Part shown: positions 17,564 to 26,896 of the stretch, in pieces
How positions within the stretch are numbered: the first letter of the stretch is position 1
Layout of the letters: each line of letters starts with the position of its first letter
Assembly: GCA_903887375.1 (NCBI GenBank)
Contig: CAISPN010000094.1
Coordinates: 25,729-89,728, forward strand
Direction: 5' to 3'
Length of the DNA: 64,000 bases
Source: an uncultured cyanobacterium
GTDB taxonomy: Bacteria > Cyanobacteriota > Cyanobacteriia > Cyanobacteriales > Microcystaceae
The notes under the pieces: model-generated
What the model was told of the DNA's origin: nothing
Databases searched by the model: none
The model's input: the letters and a program-made list of their open reading frames with translations, nothing else
Position numbers and translations under genes: made by a program

Positions 17564-18931
17564 ATGCCAAAAGTTTTATCCAAACCATCCTATCAGATCG
17601 CAGCTATAGCAACTGTAGTCTTATTTTTTTTTAGTAGTCTGAGGCATATTTTATTCAAATCAGGTGCCTATGATTTGGGGATTTTTGATCAAGCTGTCTA
17701 TCTCATCAGCCAAAGAGAGGTACCTATTTCCTCTTTGATGGGCTTTCATATCTTAGGAGATCATGCTGCCTGGATCTTATATTTACTGGCTATTCCCTAT
17801 AAAATCTATCCAAGTGTCTATTGGCTTTTATTTATTCAATCGTTGGCTCTATCTATAGCAGTATTACCTCTGTGGCAATTATCAAAGCTAAATGGTCTAT
17901 CAGAGAGGCAGTGTATCACTGTAGCACTAATATATTTACTATATCCAGCAATATTCAATATTAATTTATTTGATTTTCATCCCGATGTTTTAGCTTTACC
18001 ATTGTTATTTACAGCGGTTTTAACAGCTAAGAAAAATAATATTTTGGGTTTTATTCTTTCTATTTTATTTATATTGGGTTGCAAGGAGATTTTCTCACTC
18101 ACTGTAATTGCTTTAGGTCTATGGCTGTTGCTTGTAGAAAAAAAAAGAAGCTATGGTTTTCTAGCTATTATATCTGGCTTAATCTGGTTTATGATTGCCA
18201 CTGGAATAATTATTCCCTTTTATAGCCATGGTGAAGCTGCTGGGGTTCATCGTTATAGTTTTCTAGGTAGTTCAGTTTCTCAAGTATCAAGTAATATTAT
18301 TTTTAAACCTTGGTTAATTCTGGGACATATTTTTATTAAAGAAAATTTAGAATATCTCATATTTCTTATATTGCCAGTAATCTGGGCTTTTTCTTTTAAA
18401 TCGCTTTGGTATTTGTTACCAGCTATTCCTACATTGGTATTAAATTTAATTACTGATTATCAACCGCAAAAAGATTTAACTCATCATTATAGTCTTGTTA
18501 TACTACCTTTTTTGATGCTAATGGTTATAGCAGCGGTGGTTTATGACAAGGGCAAATACGCCAGGATCTGGTCTTTGATCTGCTTTTTGATTTTTGCTAA
18601 GTACTTGTATTTTACTGGAAATTATTTAAATAGCCTAGATTCTTGGCAAGCTACTACTGAATCTATCTCCAGGATTAAAGATAATGGGTCTGTGCTAACT
18701 TGGCCTGAAACAGTTGCTCATCTATCTCAAAGAAAAGAGATTTATATGGCTTTGGATGAATCTAAACTGGATAATCTAGAAAAGTTTGATCATATCTTGC
18801 TTAACCAACGCCATCCAGGTTGGCTGAGCTCACCTGAGAAAATTTCTAATTTAATCACTAGAGTTCAAAATGAGTCAAACTTGAAACTAGATTACCAAAA
18901 AGATGGTGTATTCTTATTTAACAAAAAGTAA
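17564..18931 (+). CDS. DUF2079 family multi-spanning membrane protein
   Basis: The protein of about 455 residues has roughly ten hydrophobic helices and the DUF2079 signature near the N-terminus: YDLGIFDQAVY, then FHILGDHAAWILYLLAIPY, and DFHPDVLALPLLFTAVL. The fold resembles GT-C glycosyltransferases, so a role in cell-surface glycan assembly is possible, but no substrate can be named. I prefer the ATG at 17564 to the TTG just before it. The C-terminal 90 residues are soluble and may lie outside the membrane. Confidence 0.8.
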   Translation: MPKVLSKPSYQIAAIATVVLFFFSSLRHILFKSGAYDLGIFDQAVYLISQREVPISSLMGFHILGDHAAWILYLLAIPYKIYPSVYWLLFIQSLALSIAVLPLWQLSKLNGLSERQCITVALIYLLYPAIFNINLFDFHPDVLALPLLFTAVLTAKKNNILGFILSILFILGCKEIFSLTVIALGLWLLLVEKKRSYGFLAIISGLIWFMIATGIIIPFYSHGEAAGVHRYSFLGSSVSQVSSNIIFKPWLILGHIFIKENLEYLIFLILPVIWAFSFKSLWYLLPAIPTLVLNLITDYQPQKDLTHHYSLVILPFLMLMVIAAVVYDKGKYARIWSLICFLIFAKYLYFTGNYLNSLDSWQATTESISRIKDNGSVLTWPETVAHLSQRKEIYMALDESKLDNLEKFDHILLNQRHPGWLSSPEKISNLITRVQNESNLKLDYQKDGVFLFNKK

Positions 18932-19021
18932 GTAGTATAGAGATATTGTCGATAATTCAGCCATGAGTAATTTGAATTATAATGAAAATATAACTTTAGC
19001 CAAAAGTCGAGGTGAAGTTCT

Positions 19022-19570
19022 ATGGCTGTTCTTACTCTAGAAAACGGTGATATTTATACTCAATTAGAGGACATAGAACCTTTTCTAGCTAAACTGAAAG
19101 TCCAACTCAATCACTGGCCGCTCGATCAAGCCAGAGCTGATCTTCTATCTCAAGAATCGTTAGAACCTCAAGAAAAAGAAGAACTATTGAAGTCTATAGA
19201 TTTCTATTTTGAGCAACTTACAAGAGATTTAGGTTATCAAAGTCGTGATTTAATCGTACTACACCCATCGCTTTCGGGGCTTTCTGTCCTATTGGAAAAA
19301 TTTGCCCGCTGCCATACCCATGCCGATGACGAGGTACGCTATATCATTGATGGTGAAGGAGTATTTGGCTTTGTTTTTCCCGATGGTAGCCAAGGTGAAT
19401 TAACAGTCCAAGCTGGAGAATATATCAATGTTCCTAAATTTACCGAACATTGGTTTCATCTGAGCGACAGCAATAAAGTAAAAGCTGTCCGATATTTTAC
19501 CAATACTGAAGGTTGGTCCCCTATATACACCAATACCGTAATTCGCTTTCCTCAATTAATCTCTAAATAG
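19022..19570 (+). CDS. mtnD: Acireductone dioxygenase (methionine salvage)
   Basis: The 182-residue cupin shows the metal ligands in CHTHADDEVRYIIDGEGVFGF (two His and a Glu), written here as HTHADDEVRYIIDGEGVFG, and a later His in KFTEHWFHL. It oxidises the acireductone formed from 5-methylthioribose to 2-keto-4-methylthiobutyrate, the precursor of methionine. A strong GAGGTGA ribosome binding site (19009-19015) precedes the ATG. The RuBisCO-like enolase gene of the same pathway follows four bases later, so the two are co-transcribed. Confidence 0.94.
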   Translation: MAVLTLENGDIYTQLEDIEPFLAKLKVQLNHWPLDQARADLLSQESLEPQEKEELLKSIDFYFEQLTRDLGYQSRDLIVLHPSLSGLSVLLEKFARCHTHADDEVRYIIDGEGVFGFVFPDGSQGELTVQAGEYINVPKFTEHWFHLSDSNKVKAVRYFTNTEGWSPIYTNTVIRFPQLISK

Positions 19571-19573
19571 AGT

Positions 19574-20656
19574 ATGAGCATAGAAGTTGACTATCTTTTT
19601 CCTAGCCAAAGCGATGGAGCCAAACAGGCAGAGATGATTGCCATTGGACAGACTGCCGGCACTTGGTCTGCTAAATATGTTCATAAAGAGGATTGCTTCA
19701 AAGAGCATCTAGGCCAAGTAGTCAGTCTCGATAGGCTAGAAAACGGCTCTCAAGTTGCCAGAATTAAATTTCCCCTAAATAACACTGAGAACGACATTGC
19801 TAGTCTTTTGACCATGATCTTTGGGAAATATTCTATGGCTGGCACTGCCAAGGTGATCCAAGTCAAGTTACCTGAGGGCTACGGAACTAGTCCCAAATTC
19901 GGGATAACTGGTATCCGTCAAAAGTTGGGAGTATGGGATCGCCCATTAGTGATGTCAATTTTTAAACCCGCTTTGGGACTAAGTGCCAGTGAGCATGCCA
20001 CGATTCTGCAAGAAGTAGCCTCAGCTGGTCTGGATATTATCAAAGATGAAGAATTACTTGGTGATTTACCCAGCGCTCCTACATTAGAGAGATTGAAAGC
20101 TTGCACTCACGTAATTGATCAATATCAACAACAAACAGGAAAAACACTTCTCTACGCAGTCAATGTGACAGGGCGGGCTGATGTTTTACTTGAAAGGGCC
20201 AGACTACTGGTCAAAAATGGTGCCAATGCTCTTTTGCTAAATGTTTTGAGCTATGGTTTTTCTGTTTTAGAAGCTTTAGCTAACGATAGTGAAATCCAAG
20301 TTCCCATATTTGCCCATCCAGCCCTAGCTGGGGCAATTTGTGGTTCACCTGATTATGGCTTAAGTTATGAGGTGGTGCTAGGAACTCTCATGGCCCACGC
20401 AGGGGCCGATGCTGTCTTGTTGCCCTCATCTTATGGGAATTTACAACTCAAAGCTCACCAAGAGCAAGAAATCCGTGATATTTTGCGCTCTAGAAATATT
20501 TTTCCAGTACCTTCAGCGGGCATACGCCCTGCTATAGTCCCTCAAGCTTTAGCAGATTATGGTATTGATGTAATTCTCAATGCTGGTACGGGTATCATGG
20601 ATCATCCAGCAGGACCACAAGAAGGAGTAAATGCTTTTTCCAAGCTGTTAAAATGA
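19574..20656 (+). CDS. mtnW: RuBisCO-like protein, 2,3-diketo-5-methylthiopentyl-1-phosphate enolase
   Basis: The 360 residues form a type IV RuBisCO-like protein. They are shorter than true RuBisCO large subunit (about 470) and lack its loop-6 Lys segment, having LLPSSYGNLQL instead. Lys131 in FKPALGLS and the carbamate Lys157 in DIIKDEELLGD are present, as is HPALAGAICGSPDYG. The second metal ligand, usually Asp in KDDE, is Glu159 here (KDEE). In the pathway it enolises the diketone phosphate ahead of acireductone formation. The mtnD neighbour supports this role over carbon fixation. Confidence 0.92.
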   Translation: MSIEVDYLFPSQSDGAKQAEMIAIGQTAGTWSAKYVHKEDCFKEHLGQVVSLDRLENGSQVARIKFPLNNTENDIASLLTMIFGKYSMAGTAKVIQVKLPEGYGTSPKFGITGIRQKLGVWDRPLVMSIFKPALGLSASEHATILQEVASAGLDIIKDEELLGDLPSAPTLERLKACTHVIDQYQQQTGKTLLYAVNVTGRADVLLERARLLVKNGANALLLNVLSYGFSVLEALANDSEIQVPIFAHPALAGAICGSPDYGLSYEVVLGTLMAHAGADAVLLPSSYGNLQLKAHQEQEIRDILRSRNIFPVPSAGIRPAIVPQALADYGIDVILNAGTGIMDHPAGPQEGVNAFSKLLK

Positions 20657-20699
20657 GCACATAAAATCACTAGTGTTATGGTTTAAAAATATAAAGAGT

Positions 20700-21353
20700 A
20701 TGACCCAAAACCAATATACCCAACAACAAATTGATGCATGGCTATCTGGACTTTTGAGCGTAGCTTGGGCCGATGGGGATTTTGGAGAACAAGAACAAGC
20801 AATCATAGCTTCTAGTATCGGAAAGTCCAAATCAAGTATCCAAAATTCAATATCACCCAAACAACTGCGCGCAGGTCTAGGTGATGATCCAAACTTGGCT
20901 GAACAATTCATCAGAACTGCTGTTATGGTAGCCATAGCAGATGGAATTTACTCCGTGCAAGAATTTAAACTGATTCATGAATTTAGTGAGGCATTAGATC
21001 TAAAAGTGGAAGCCCTATCATCATTAGAAGAGACACTCTGTAAACCACACCCAGATGATCCCAATGGAGAATTAGTAAATGGTGTTGTTGACCATAGTCT
21101 GTTGAACCCAGTTAAGGAATGGTTAGATCAAGTTGAAGTCAAAGATCCTCGTTTAGCTCGTTTCCTCTGTAAGATGATCCCGGCTCAATGTCCTTTTGAG
21201 AGAGATGTTACACTTTTTGGACATAAAATAGTTCATATTCCACCAATGTGTAAATTGAATCCTCTCTATGATCAATTAGTAGGACTTCGCTTTAGATCTC
21301 TTTCCTATCTAGCTGACGAATGCCATGAAGATATAACCGAATACATACAATAA
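20700..21353 (+). CDS. TerB-like protein with Mo-dependent nitrogenase C-terminal-like domain
   Basis: The protein has 217 residues from the ATG at 20700 (a GTG at 20673 would add nine). The N-terminal half is TerB-like, helical and acidic (AWADGDFGEQEQAIIAS and VAIADGIYSVQEFKLIHEFS). The C-terminal half (about 130-217) is the cyanobacterial Mo-nitro_C family, with PVKEWLDQVEVKDPRLARFL, PAQCPFERDV and HIPPMCKLNPLYDQLVGLRF. The family name is historical; nothing here shows a nitrogenase function. Its stop codon is followed at once by the obg start. Confidence 0.8.
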   Translation: MTQNQYTQQQIDAWLSGLLSVAWADGDFGEQEQAIIASSIGKSKSSIQNSISPKQLRAGLGDDPNLAEQFIRTAVMVAIADGIYSVQEFKLIHEFSEALDLKVEALSSLEETLCKPHPDDPNGELVNGVVDHSLLNPVKEWLDQVEVKDPRLARFLCKMIPAQCPFERDVTLFGHKIVHIPPMCKLNPLYDQLVGLRFRSLSYLADECHEDITEYIQ

Positions 21354-22355
21354 ATGCAGTTCATTGATCAAGCCACAATCGAAGTCAGAGCAGGCAAAGG
21401 GGGCGATGGCATAGTTGCTTTTCGCCGCGAAAAGTATGTTCCAGCGGGCGGCCCTTCAGGTGGCAATGGAGGCAAGGGTGGCTCGGTCAATTTGATCGCA
21501 GTTGAAAATTTACAGACATTATTGGATTTTCAATATGCCCGCTCTTTTAAAGCCGATGATGGTAAAAGAGGTGGTCCCAGCAACTGTACTGGAGCCAATG
21601 GAGAAGACCGATCCATCAAAGTCCCCTGTGGAACTATGGTTTATGATGCTGATACTGAAGAAGTTTTGGCAGATTTGATTGAAAATGGACAGAGCTTCTG
21701 CGCTGCCAAGGGTGGTAAAGGTGGTCTGGGTAATCAGCATTTTCTAAGCAATCGCAACCGAGCTCCTGAATATGCTCTACCTGGACTTGAAGGAGATGTG
21801 CGCAATCTGCGATTGGAATTAAAATTACTGGCAGAAGTTGGGATCATTGGCCTGCCCAATGCTGGTAAATCTACTTTGATTGCAGCGCTCTCTTCGGCCA
21901 GACCAAAAATAGCCAACTATCCTTTTACAACCCTTGTGCCAAATTTGGGGGTTGTCCGCAAACCAAGCGGTGATGGTACAGTCTTTGCCGATATTCCTGG
22001 GTTGATTGAAGGGGCCCACCAAGGAGTAGGCTTAGGGCATGATTTTTTGCGACATATCGAAAGAACTCGCTTACTTGTTCACTTAGTTGACTTGACAGCA
22101 GAAAATCCCCTGCAAGATTTCAAGATAATCTTAGAAGAGCTCAAATCCTATGGAAGAGGTTTAGAGCAAAAACCTCAAATTGTAGTTCTCAATAAAATTG
22201 ATGCAGTTCAAGAGCTAGATCTTGAAAATCTCCGGCAAGAACTTAACAAAATTATTAAAGGGCAAATTTTAACCATTTCGGCTGTTACTAGAGTAGGGCT
22301 AGATGAATTGATGCAAAATGTTTGGAATCAACTTGATGCTGAAAATTCAAGGTAA
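21354..22355 (+). CDS. obg: Obg-family GTPase
   Basis: The 333 residues have the glycine-rich Obg fold (about 1-158, [20 protein letters not shown]) and a GTPase domain. G1 is GLPNAGKST (166-173), the G3 region is [17 protein letters not shown], and G4 is VLNKID. The long C-terminal extension of some Obg proteins is absent. It associates with the large ribosomal subunit in assembly and stress control. The ATG directly follows the TAA of the TerB-like gene, so translation is likely coupled. Confidence 0.96.
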   Translation: MQFIDQATIEVRAGKGGDGIVAFRREKYVPAGGPSGGNGGKGGSVNLIAVENLQTLLDFQYARSFKADDGKRGGPSNCTGANGEDRSIKVPCGTMVYDADTEEVLADLIENGQSFCAAKGGKGGLGNQHFLSNRNRAPEYALPGLEGDVRNLRLELKLLAEVGIIGLPNAGKSTLIAALSSARPKIANYPFTTLVPNLGVVRKPSGDGTVFADIPGLIEGAHQGVGLGHDFLRHIERTRLLVHLVDLTAENPLQDFKIILEELKSYGRGLEQKPQIVVLNKIDAVQELDLENLRQELNKIIKGQILTISAVTRVGLDELMQNVWNQLDAENSR

Positions 22356-22397
22356 GCTAGAGTTGATCTTATCCTAGCAATACCATATACAAGTCAT

Positions 22398-24854
22398 ATG
22401 TCCTATGATTCTAATTTTTCTGTAAATTCAGGTCTTACCTCGCAAGAAGTAGCAGAGCGCCGCGCAGCTGGACAGGACAATAATACACATTTGCAATCGA
22501 GCCGCTCATATCGTCAGATTCTTTCAGAAAACCTTTTTACTTTTGTCAATGGGGTTTTCTTTCTCATCTCACTAGTGATGATCCGCCTAGGGCGAATCAG
22601 CGATGGAGTGTTAGTTGTAATTGTCATTTTTGGGGGAGTGCTGGTCAATATTTATCAAGAGATCTGGGCTAAACAAAAGTTAGATCGCATTGCTCTTTTG
22701 AATCGTCCTACTGCCACTGTAGTACGTGATGGTCAGGAAATCAACATCGACCCCAATTTAATAGTCTTGGATGATATCTTAACAGTGCGAGCCGGGGACC
22801 AAATTGTAGTAGATGGAGAAATTGTAGGCCAAGGCAAGATTGAGGTAGATGAATCTCTCCTGACAGGAGAATCAGACTTGATTCCCAAAAAAGCCGGTGA
22901 TCAATTATATTCTGGTACTTTTTGCGTCAGCGGGCTAGCTCACTATCAAGCCCAAAAAGTAGGCATAGAGACTGTAGCCTACCGATTGATGGCTAGCGCT
23001 CGTACTTTCCGTCGGGTTCTAACTTCCCTGCAAAAGGAGATCAATCTTTTAATTCGTATTTTTATTCTGCTGGCTTGTTTTTTGTGGATTTTGGTGGCTA
23101 TCAGTTTTTTAAGCCTTAATCTTTCACTTAATGATGTCGTTCAAAAAGCGGCAGTTGTAGCCGGATTGGTTCCAGCTGGCTTGCTTTTGGCTATCACTCT
23201 ATCTTACGGACTTGGGGCTGTCAGGATGCTCGGACAAGATGTCTTGATCCAACAGGCTAATGCTGTGGAATCATTAAGCGATATTAATATACTATGCCTA
23301 GATAAAACAGGGACCCTGACTGCCAATACAATCAAGCTAGATAGCATCTATCCCCTGACAATCTCTCCAGAGCAGTTGATTGGGCTGCTTGCTGATTACA
23401 ATGCCAGCACCAAAACTCCGAACAAGACTAGTGAAGCTATTCAACTGGCCTATCCAACCTCTCCCAGACAATTGAGCCAAGAGATTGCTTTTACCTCTGC
23501 GCGCAAATGGAGCGCCTTAGCTTTTGCTGATGATTCGACTAGTTACTACCTAGGAGCTCCTGAGATATTAGGAAAGTCATTAAATTTAGAACCTAAGGCC
23601 AAAAATTGGATTAATGATTCTACCCAAGAGGGTTTAAGAGTATTATTAATGTCCAGAAGTAATCAAACTCTATTGGAAAATTCACCTCAATTACCATCTG
23701 ATCTTGAGCCATTAGGCTTAGTTTGCTTTAGCGATCAACTCAGGCCCCAAGTCAAAGAAACCCTTGCAGGTTTTACGCAAGCTGGTATCGTGATCAAGGT
23801 GATTTCCGGAGATAATCCCACAACAGTGGCTGCCATTGCCAAACAGGCAGGTTTAGGATCGGACATTCAAGCAATTTCTGGCCCGCAATTAGCAGAATTG
23901 GAGGATTCCCAGTTTGACCAAGCTGCCCAAAATTATACTATTTTTGGCAGGATCACACCTGAACAAAAAGCTAAACTAGTAAAGAGTTTACGTAGCAATG
24001 GTAATCATGTGGCAATGATTGGCGATGGGGTCAATGACATACCCTCACTCAAACAAGCAGATCTAGCTATTTCTATGGAAAGTGGCTCTAAGGCAACTAG
24101 AAGCGTAGCTGATATTGTTTTGCTTAAAGATTCCTTTGGCTCACTTCCCCATACATTTTTAGAGGGACAGAGAATTCGCAATGCCATCTTGGATGTGATG
24201 AAGCTCTTTCTAGTCAGGATTGTCTGTATTACTTTATTGATATTTGCTACCGGCTTAGTAACTGAAGGATTCCCACTACAAAATAAACAAAGCGCAGTAG
24301 TTACCTTGATTGGGATAGGTTTTCCCACCATGTTGATTCCCCTTTGGGCTAAACCGGGAGCTAGAAGTAACAGAAGCTTGATTCCTGCTACGCTCAATTT
24401 TGTCTTGCCCTCATCTATCACTTTGACTTTGGTTTCTTTATTAGTTTACTTGACCTTTTTAGTAGTAGCAATTTTGGATCTACCAGCTACAGCTAGCTTA
24501 GCCAATATAGATCATTCGATTCCTCGTAGCGCTCTAGTATGCATACTCATTGTAGGAGAGCTTTTATTGATTCCTTTTCTCAAGCCACCAACTACAGCTT
24601 GGGTTGCTGGAGAGCCCCTTGATGGGGATTGGCGCTATAGCATTATGTCTGGAGTTTTGCTTGTGATCTATTTTTTGGGGGTATCAATTGGCCCGTTTAG
24701 ACGCTTTTTTGAATTGTCACCTCTTAGTCCTATGAGCTATCTTTTTATTGGACTAGTAGGCCTTGAATGGGCATTGATTCTACGTGCCATCTGGCGCAGT
24801 CGCTTTTTTGACAAATTTTTAGGTATTGACCTTACTACTTCCAGTTGGCATTAA
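22398..24854 (+). CDS. P-type cation-transporting ATPase, CtpE-like
   Basis: The 818-residue protein has the actuator motif LLTGESDLIPK, phosphorylation motif DKTGTLT (Asp302), and hinge MIGDGVNDIPSLKQADLAIS. Two hydrophobic helices lie before the actuator, two between it and the P domain, and about six at the C-terminus. No N-terminal metal-binding CxxC domain is present, which argues against a copper or zinc pump. The overall pattern resembles CtpE, a calcium-related pump of mycobacteria, but the ion is uncertain. Confidence 0.88.
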   Translation: MSYDSNFSVNSGLTSQEVAERRAAGQDNNTHLQSSRSYRQILSENLFTFVNGVFFLISLVMIRLGRISDGVLVVIVIFGGVLVNIYQEIWAKQKLDRIALLNRPTATVVRDGQEINIDPNLIVLDDILTVRAGDQIVVDGEIVGQGKIEVDESLLTGESDLIPKKAGDQLYSGTFCVSGLAHYQAQKVGIETVAYRLMASARTFRRVLTSLQKEINLLIRIFILLACFLWILVAISFLSLNLSLNDVVQKAAVVAGLVPAGLLLAITLSYGLGAVRMLGQDVLIQQANAVESLSDINILCLDKTGTLTANTIKLDSIYPLTISPEQLIGLLADYNASTKTPNKTSEAIQLAYPTSPRQLSQEIAFTSARKWSALAFADDSTSYYLGAPEILGKSLNLEPKAKNWINDSTQEGLRVLLMSRSNQTLLENSPQLPSDLEPLGLVCFSDQLRPQVKETLAGFTQAGIVIKVISGDNPTTVAAIAKQAGLGSDIQAISGPQLAELEDSQFDQAAQNYTIFGRITPEQKAKLVKSLRSNGNHVAMIGDGVNDIPSLKQADLAISMESGSKATRSVADIVLLKDSFGSLPHTFLEGQRIRNAILDVMKLFLVRIVCITLLIFATGLVTEGFPLQNKQSAVVTLIGIGFPTMLIPLWAKPGARSNRSLIPATLNFVLPSSITLTLVSLLVYLTFLVVAILDLPATASLANIDHSIPRSALVCILIVGELLLIPFLKPPTTAWVAGEPLDGDWRYSIMSGVLLVIYFLGVSIGPFRRFFELSPLSPMSYLFIGLVGLEWALILRAIWRSRFFDKFLGIDLTTSSWH

Positions 24855-24858
24855 AATA

Positions 24859-25455
24859 ATGGCTAATTCTTCTACAAGATATTCAGTAAGTATTTGGGAG
24901 ACAATCGGCATCAGTTTGGGAGCCGTTGGACTGAGCTTGGCCGCAGCTTCACATTTAGCCATGAAATATCTCAATAACAATTTAGATCCCATTCGCTCTG
25001 AGACTATAGCTCAAAGCCTTATTGACTATAAAATTCCAGGCGGATCTAAGGGAGTATATGGTATCAATGTTGGCGGCGGGCAAATAGCTGTAGTCTCCAG
25101 TTTGAACAACTTGCCTAATACCGATAATCCTGAAGTAAAAATCATTATCTCTAAAATTCCTCCTACTCAAGCTGAAAATTTAAACCCAAATAGTTTTTCT
25201 GATAGTCAGTTTCAAGCAATTTCACAAAAAAATCTCAACTACCAATTCTGCGGCAAACCAACAGATCTTTTAATCGAACAGGGACAACAAACCCTCTCTG
25301 ATGGAGTACACAAAAGCCAAGCTGCTCAATATACCTTAAAAACCACAGTCGGTAGTTATCAAAGAGAGGTTATTATCAATACCCTAGGTCAAGATTCTCA
25401 ACAAAAGGCTGAATTTGTCTTAAAAAATCTTAAATGTATCGTTAAAGAATACTAA
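24859..25455 (+). CDS. Unknown protein with N-terminal membrane anchor
   Basis: I do not recognise this 198-residue protein. From the ATG at 24859 it starts with a short polar stretch and one hydrophobic helix (about 10-33, ETIGISLGAVGLSLAAASHL). A soluble, presumably periplasmic or lumenal domain follows, with GGSKGVYGINVGGGQIAVVS and a terminal KNLKCIVKEY. Two cysteines (CGKP and LKCIV) could form a disulfide. The longer reading from 24826 would overlap the ATPase gene and is less likely. It precedes pfkA by seven bases. Confidence 0.6.
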   Translation: MANSSTRYSVSIWETIGISLGAVGLSLAAASHLAMKYLNNNLDPIRSETIAQSLIDYKIPGGSKGVYGINVGGGQIAVVSSLNNLPNTDNPEVKIIISKIPPTQAENLNPNSFSDSQFQAISQKNLNYQFCGKPTDLLIEQGQQTLSDGVHKSQAAQYTLKTTVGSYQREVIINTLGQDSQQKAEFVLKNLKCIVKEY

Positions 25456-25462
25456 GGTATAA

Positions 25463-26611
25463 ATGAGCAAAAAAAGAGTCGGTATCTTAACAAGCGGTGG
25501 AGATTGTCCTGGACTCAATGCCATACTCTATGCCGTACTTAAATATGCCGGTAGTTTGAATTGGACTGTCTATGGGATAGCTAATGGGACTGATGGTTTT
25601 ATTGATGTAGCTCTTGGACGCATTGATCCTGAAGATATGAGGATTGATGAGCATAGTTTTGATATTCCCGGCCAAAAAGGAATGGGCGTTTTGCTTTTTC
25701 TCAGTGGGAGCGTTTTGGGCTGTCGAGGGAAAAAACAAAGAGAACCTCAAGAAGATGAGCTAATCTGCCAAGGCTATCAAAAAATACAGCTAGATGTGTT
25801 GATTGCCATTGGTGGAGATGGTAGCTTGGAGATCATTTCTGAATTGGCCCAAAAAGGCAATTGGAATCTGGTAGCTATTCCTAAGACTATTGATAATGAT
25901 GTACCTGGAACCGAAAGAGTAGTAGGGTTTGATACTGCTGTTGAAGTTGTCTCAGATGCTCTTTACAACCTCACTTTTACTGCAGCTAGCCATGATCGCA
26001 TTATGCTAGTTCAAGTTATGGGCAGAGACGCTGGACATCTGGCTCTTAGCGCTGGAATAGCTGGTGGGGCCGATGTGATTTTGCTACCTGAGTTGGTCCC
26101 TGTGATCAATGAGCGTATAGTCAGCGAGACTTGCCTGAAAATCGCGCATATTCGTCAACATAAGCGCAAGTTTGCACTCATAGTAGTAGCTGAAGGTGTC
26201 CAGGGTGAATCTCAAGATGAACCAAGCGCTGAATATCTTAAAAGACAACTTCAGCAATATAGCCATCTGCACAACAGTACTGGCGCTACGGGATTTTACG
26301 GTCTAGGTGAAAAGATAGAGATCAGGGTTACAATCTTAGGCCATCTCACACGCAGCAATCGACCTACTGCCAGTGATCGTCTGTTGGCTACTGCTTTTGG
26401 TATCAAAGCTATAGAGGTAATAGCAAGAGAGAAGGACAATTTTCAACGCATGGTCATCTTGCAAGAAGGACAGATACGTGATCGACCTTTAGCTGAAGTG
26501 ATGAGCGAGCTAAAAGCTGCCAAATCTCACAGCGCCTGCGCTTCTCCAGTAGATCCAGATGGATTTATAGTTCAAGTAGCCAGAGCTTTGGGAATTTATC
26601 TTGGCAATTGA
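25463..26611 (+). CDS. pfkA: 6-phosphofructokinase
   Basis: The 382 residues show the PFK signatures GILTSGGDCPGLNAIL, IAIGGDGSLEI, IPKTIDNDVPGTERVVGFDT and MGRDAGHLAL. The Gly in GGDGS is the ATP-type residue, while Lys in PKTIDND is the variant seen in pyrophosphate-type and group III enzymes. This combination is known from mixed-substrate PFKs, so the phosphoryl donor cannot be settled by eye. It phosphorylates fructose 6-phosphate in glycolysis. A hairpin terminator follows about 60 bases after the stop. Confidence 0.94.
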   Translation: MSKKRVGILTSGGDCPGLNAILYAVLKYAGSLNWTVYGIANGTDGFIDVALGRIDPEDMRIDEHSFDIPGQKGMGVLLFLSGSVLGCRGKKQREPQEDELICQGYQKIQLDVLIAIGGDGSLEIISELAQKGNWNLVAIPKTIDNDVPGTERVVGFDTAVEVVSDALYNLTFTAASHDRIMLVQVMGRDAGHLALSAGIAGGADVILLPELVPVINERIVSETCLKIAHIRQHKRKFALIVVAEGVQGESQDEPSAEYLKRQLQQYSHLHNSTGATGFYGLGEKIEIRVTILGHLTRSNRPTASDRLLATAFGIKAIEVIAREKDNFQRMVILQEGQIRDRPLAEVMSELKAAKSHSACASPVDPDGFIVQVARALGIYLGN

Positions 26612-26668
26612 GTAGAATAAATATTAAGATTTATATATAAATAATTAAAGAGTTTAAGCTTGTTATAC

Positions 26669-26705
26669 AAAGAGAAATATTTATTTACTTAAATTTTTCT
26701 CTTTT
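26669..26705 (+). terminator. Hairpin terminator after pfkA
   Basis: The arms AAAGAGAAA (26669-26677) and TTTCTCTTT (26696-26704) are perfectly complementary, with an AT-rich loop of 18 bases and a T-rich 3' arm. The remaining bases up to 26896 are AT-rich and hold two TTGACA-like hexamers (near 26747 and 26829) that could serve the next gene, but no well-spaced -10 box. Confidence 0.55.
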
Positions 26706-26896
26706 GTTGGAATCAACAGCTTATTGCCTACTTCGGCTTAAGATTTGACAGAAAACAGCTTTAATATGATTTCATGAGAGATTTTAATTAAGTCTTTTTC
26801 GTTAATTCTTGTAACAATATTGACAAATTCAACTAAATGAGACCTTTAATTTAATTAGCTGTAGAAAGCTAAAAAAACAAACAAGACGTCTTTACA

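Noticed and set aside
18963..19040. Tiny ORF of about 25 codons overlapping the mtnD start
   Set aside because: It has no ribosome binding site or similarity, and the strong GAGGTGA box inside it belongs to mtnD.
19574..20656. RuBisCO large subunit of carbon fixation
   Set aside because: The protein is too short, lacks the loop-6 Lys segment, and lies with mtnD, so it is a methionine salvage enolase.
20700..21353. Nitrogen fixation gene, from the family name Mo-dependent nitrogenase
   Set aside because: Only the small Mo-nitro_C-like domain is present, no nif gene is nearby, and the family is widespread in cyanobacteria.
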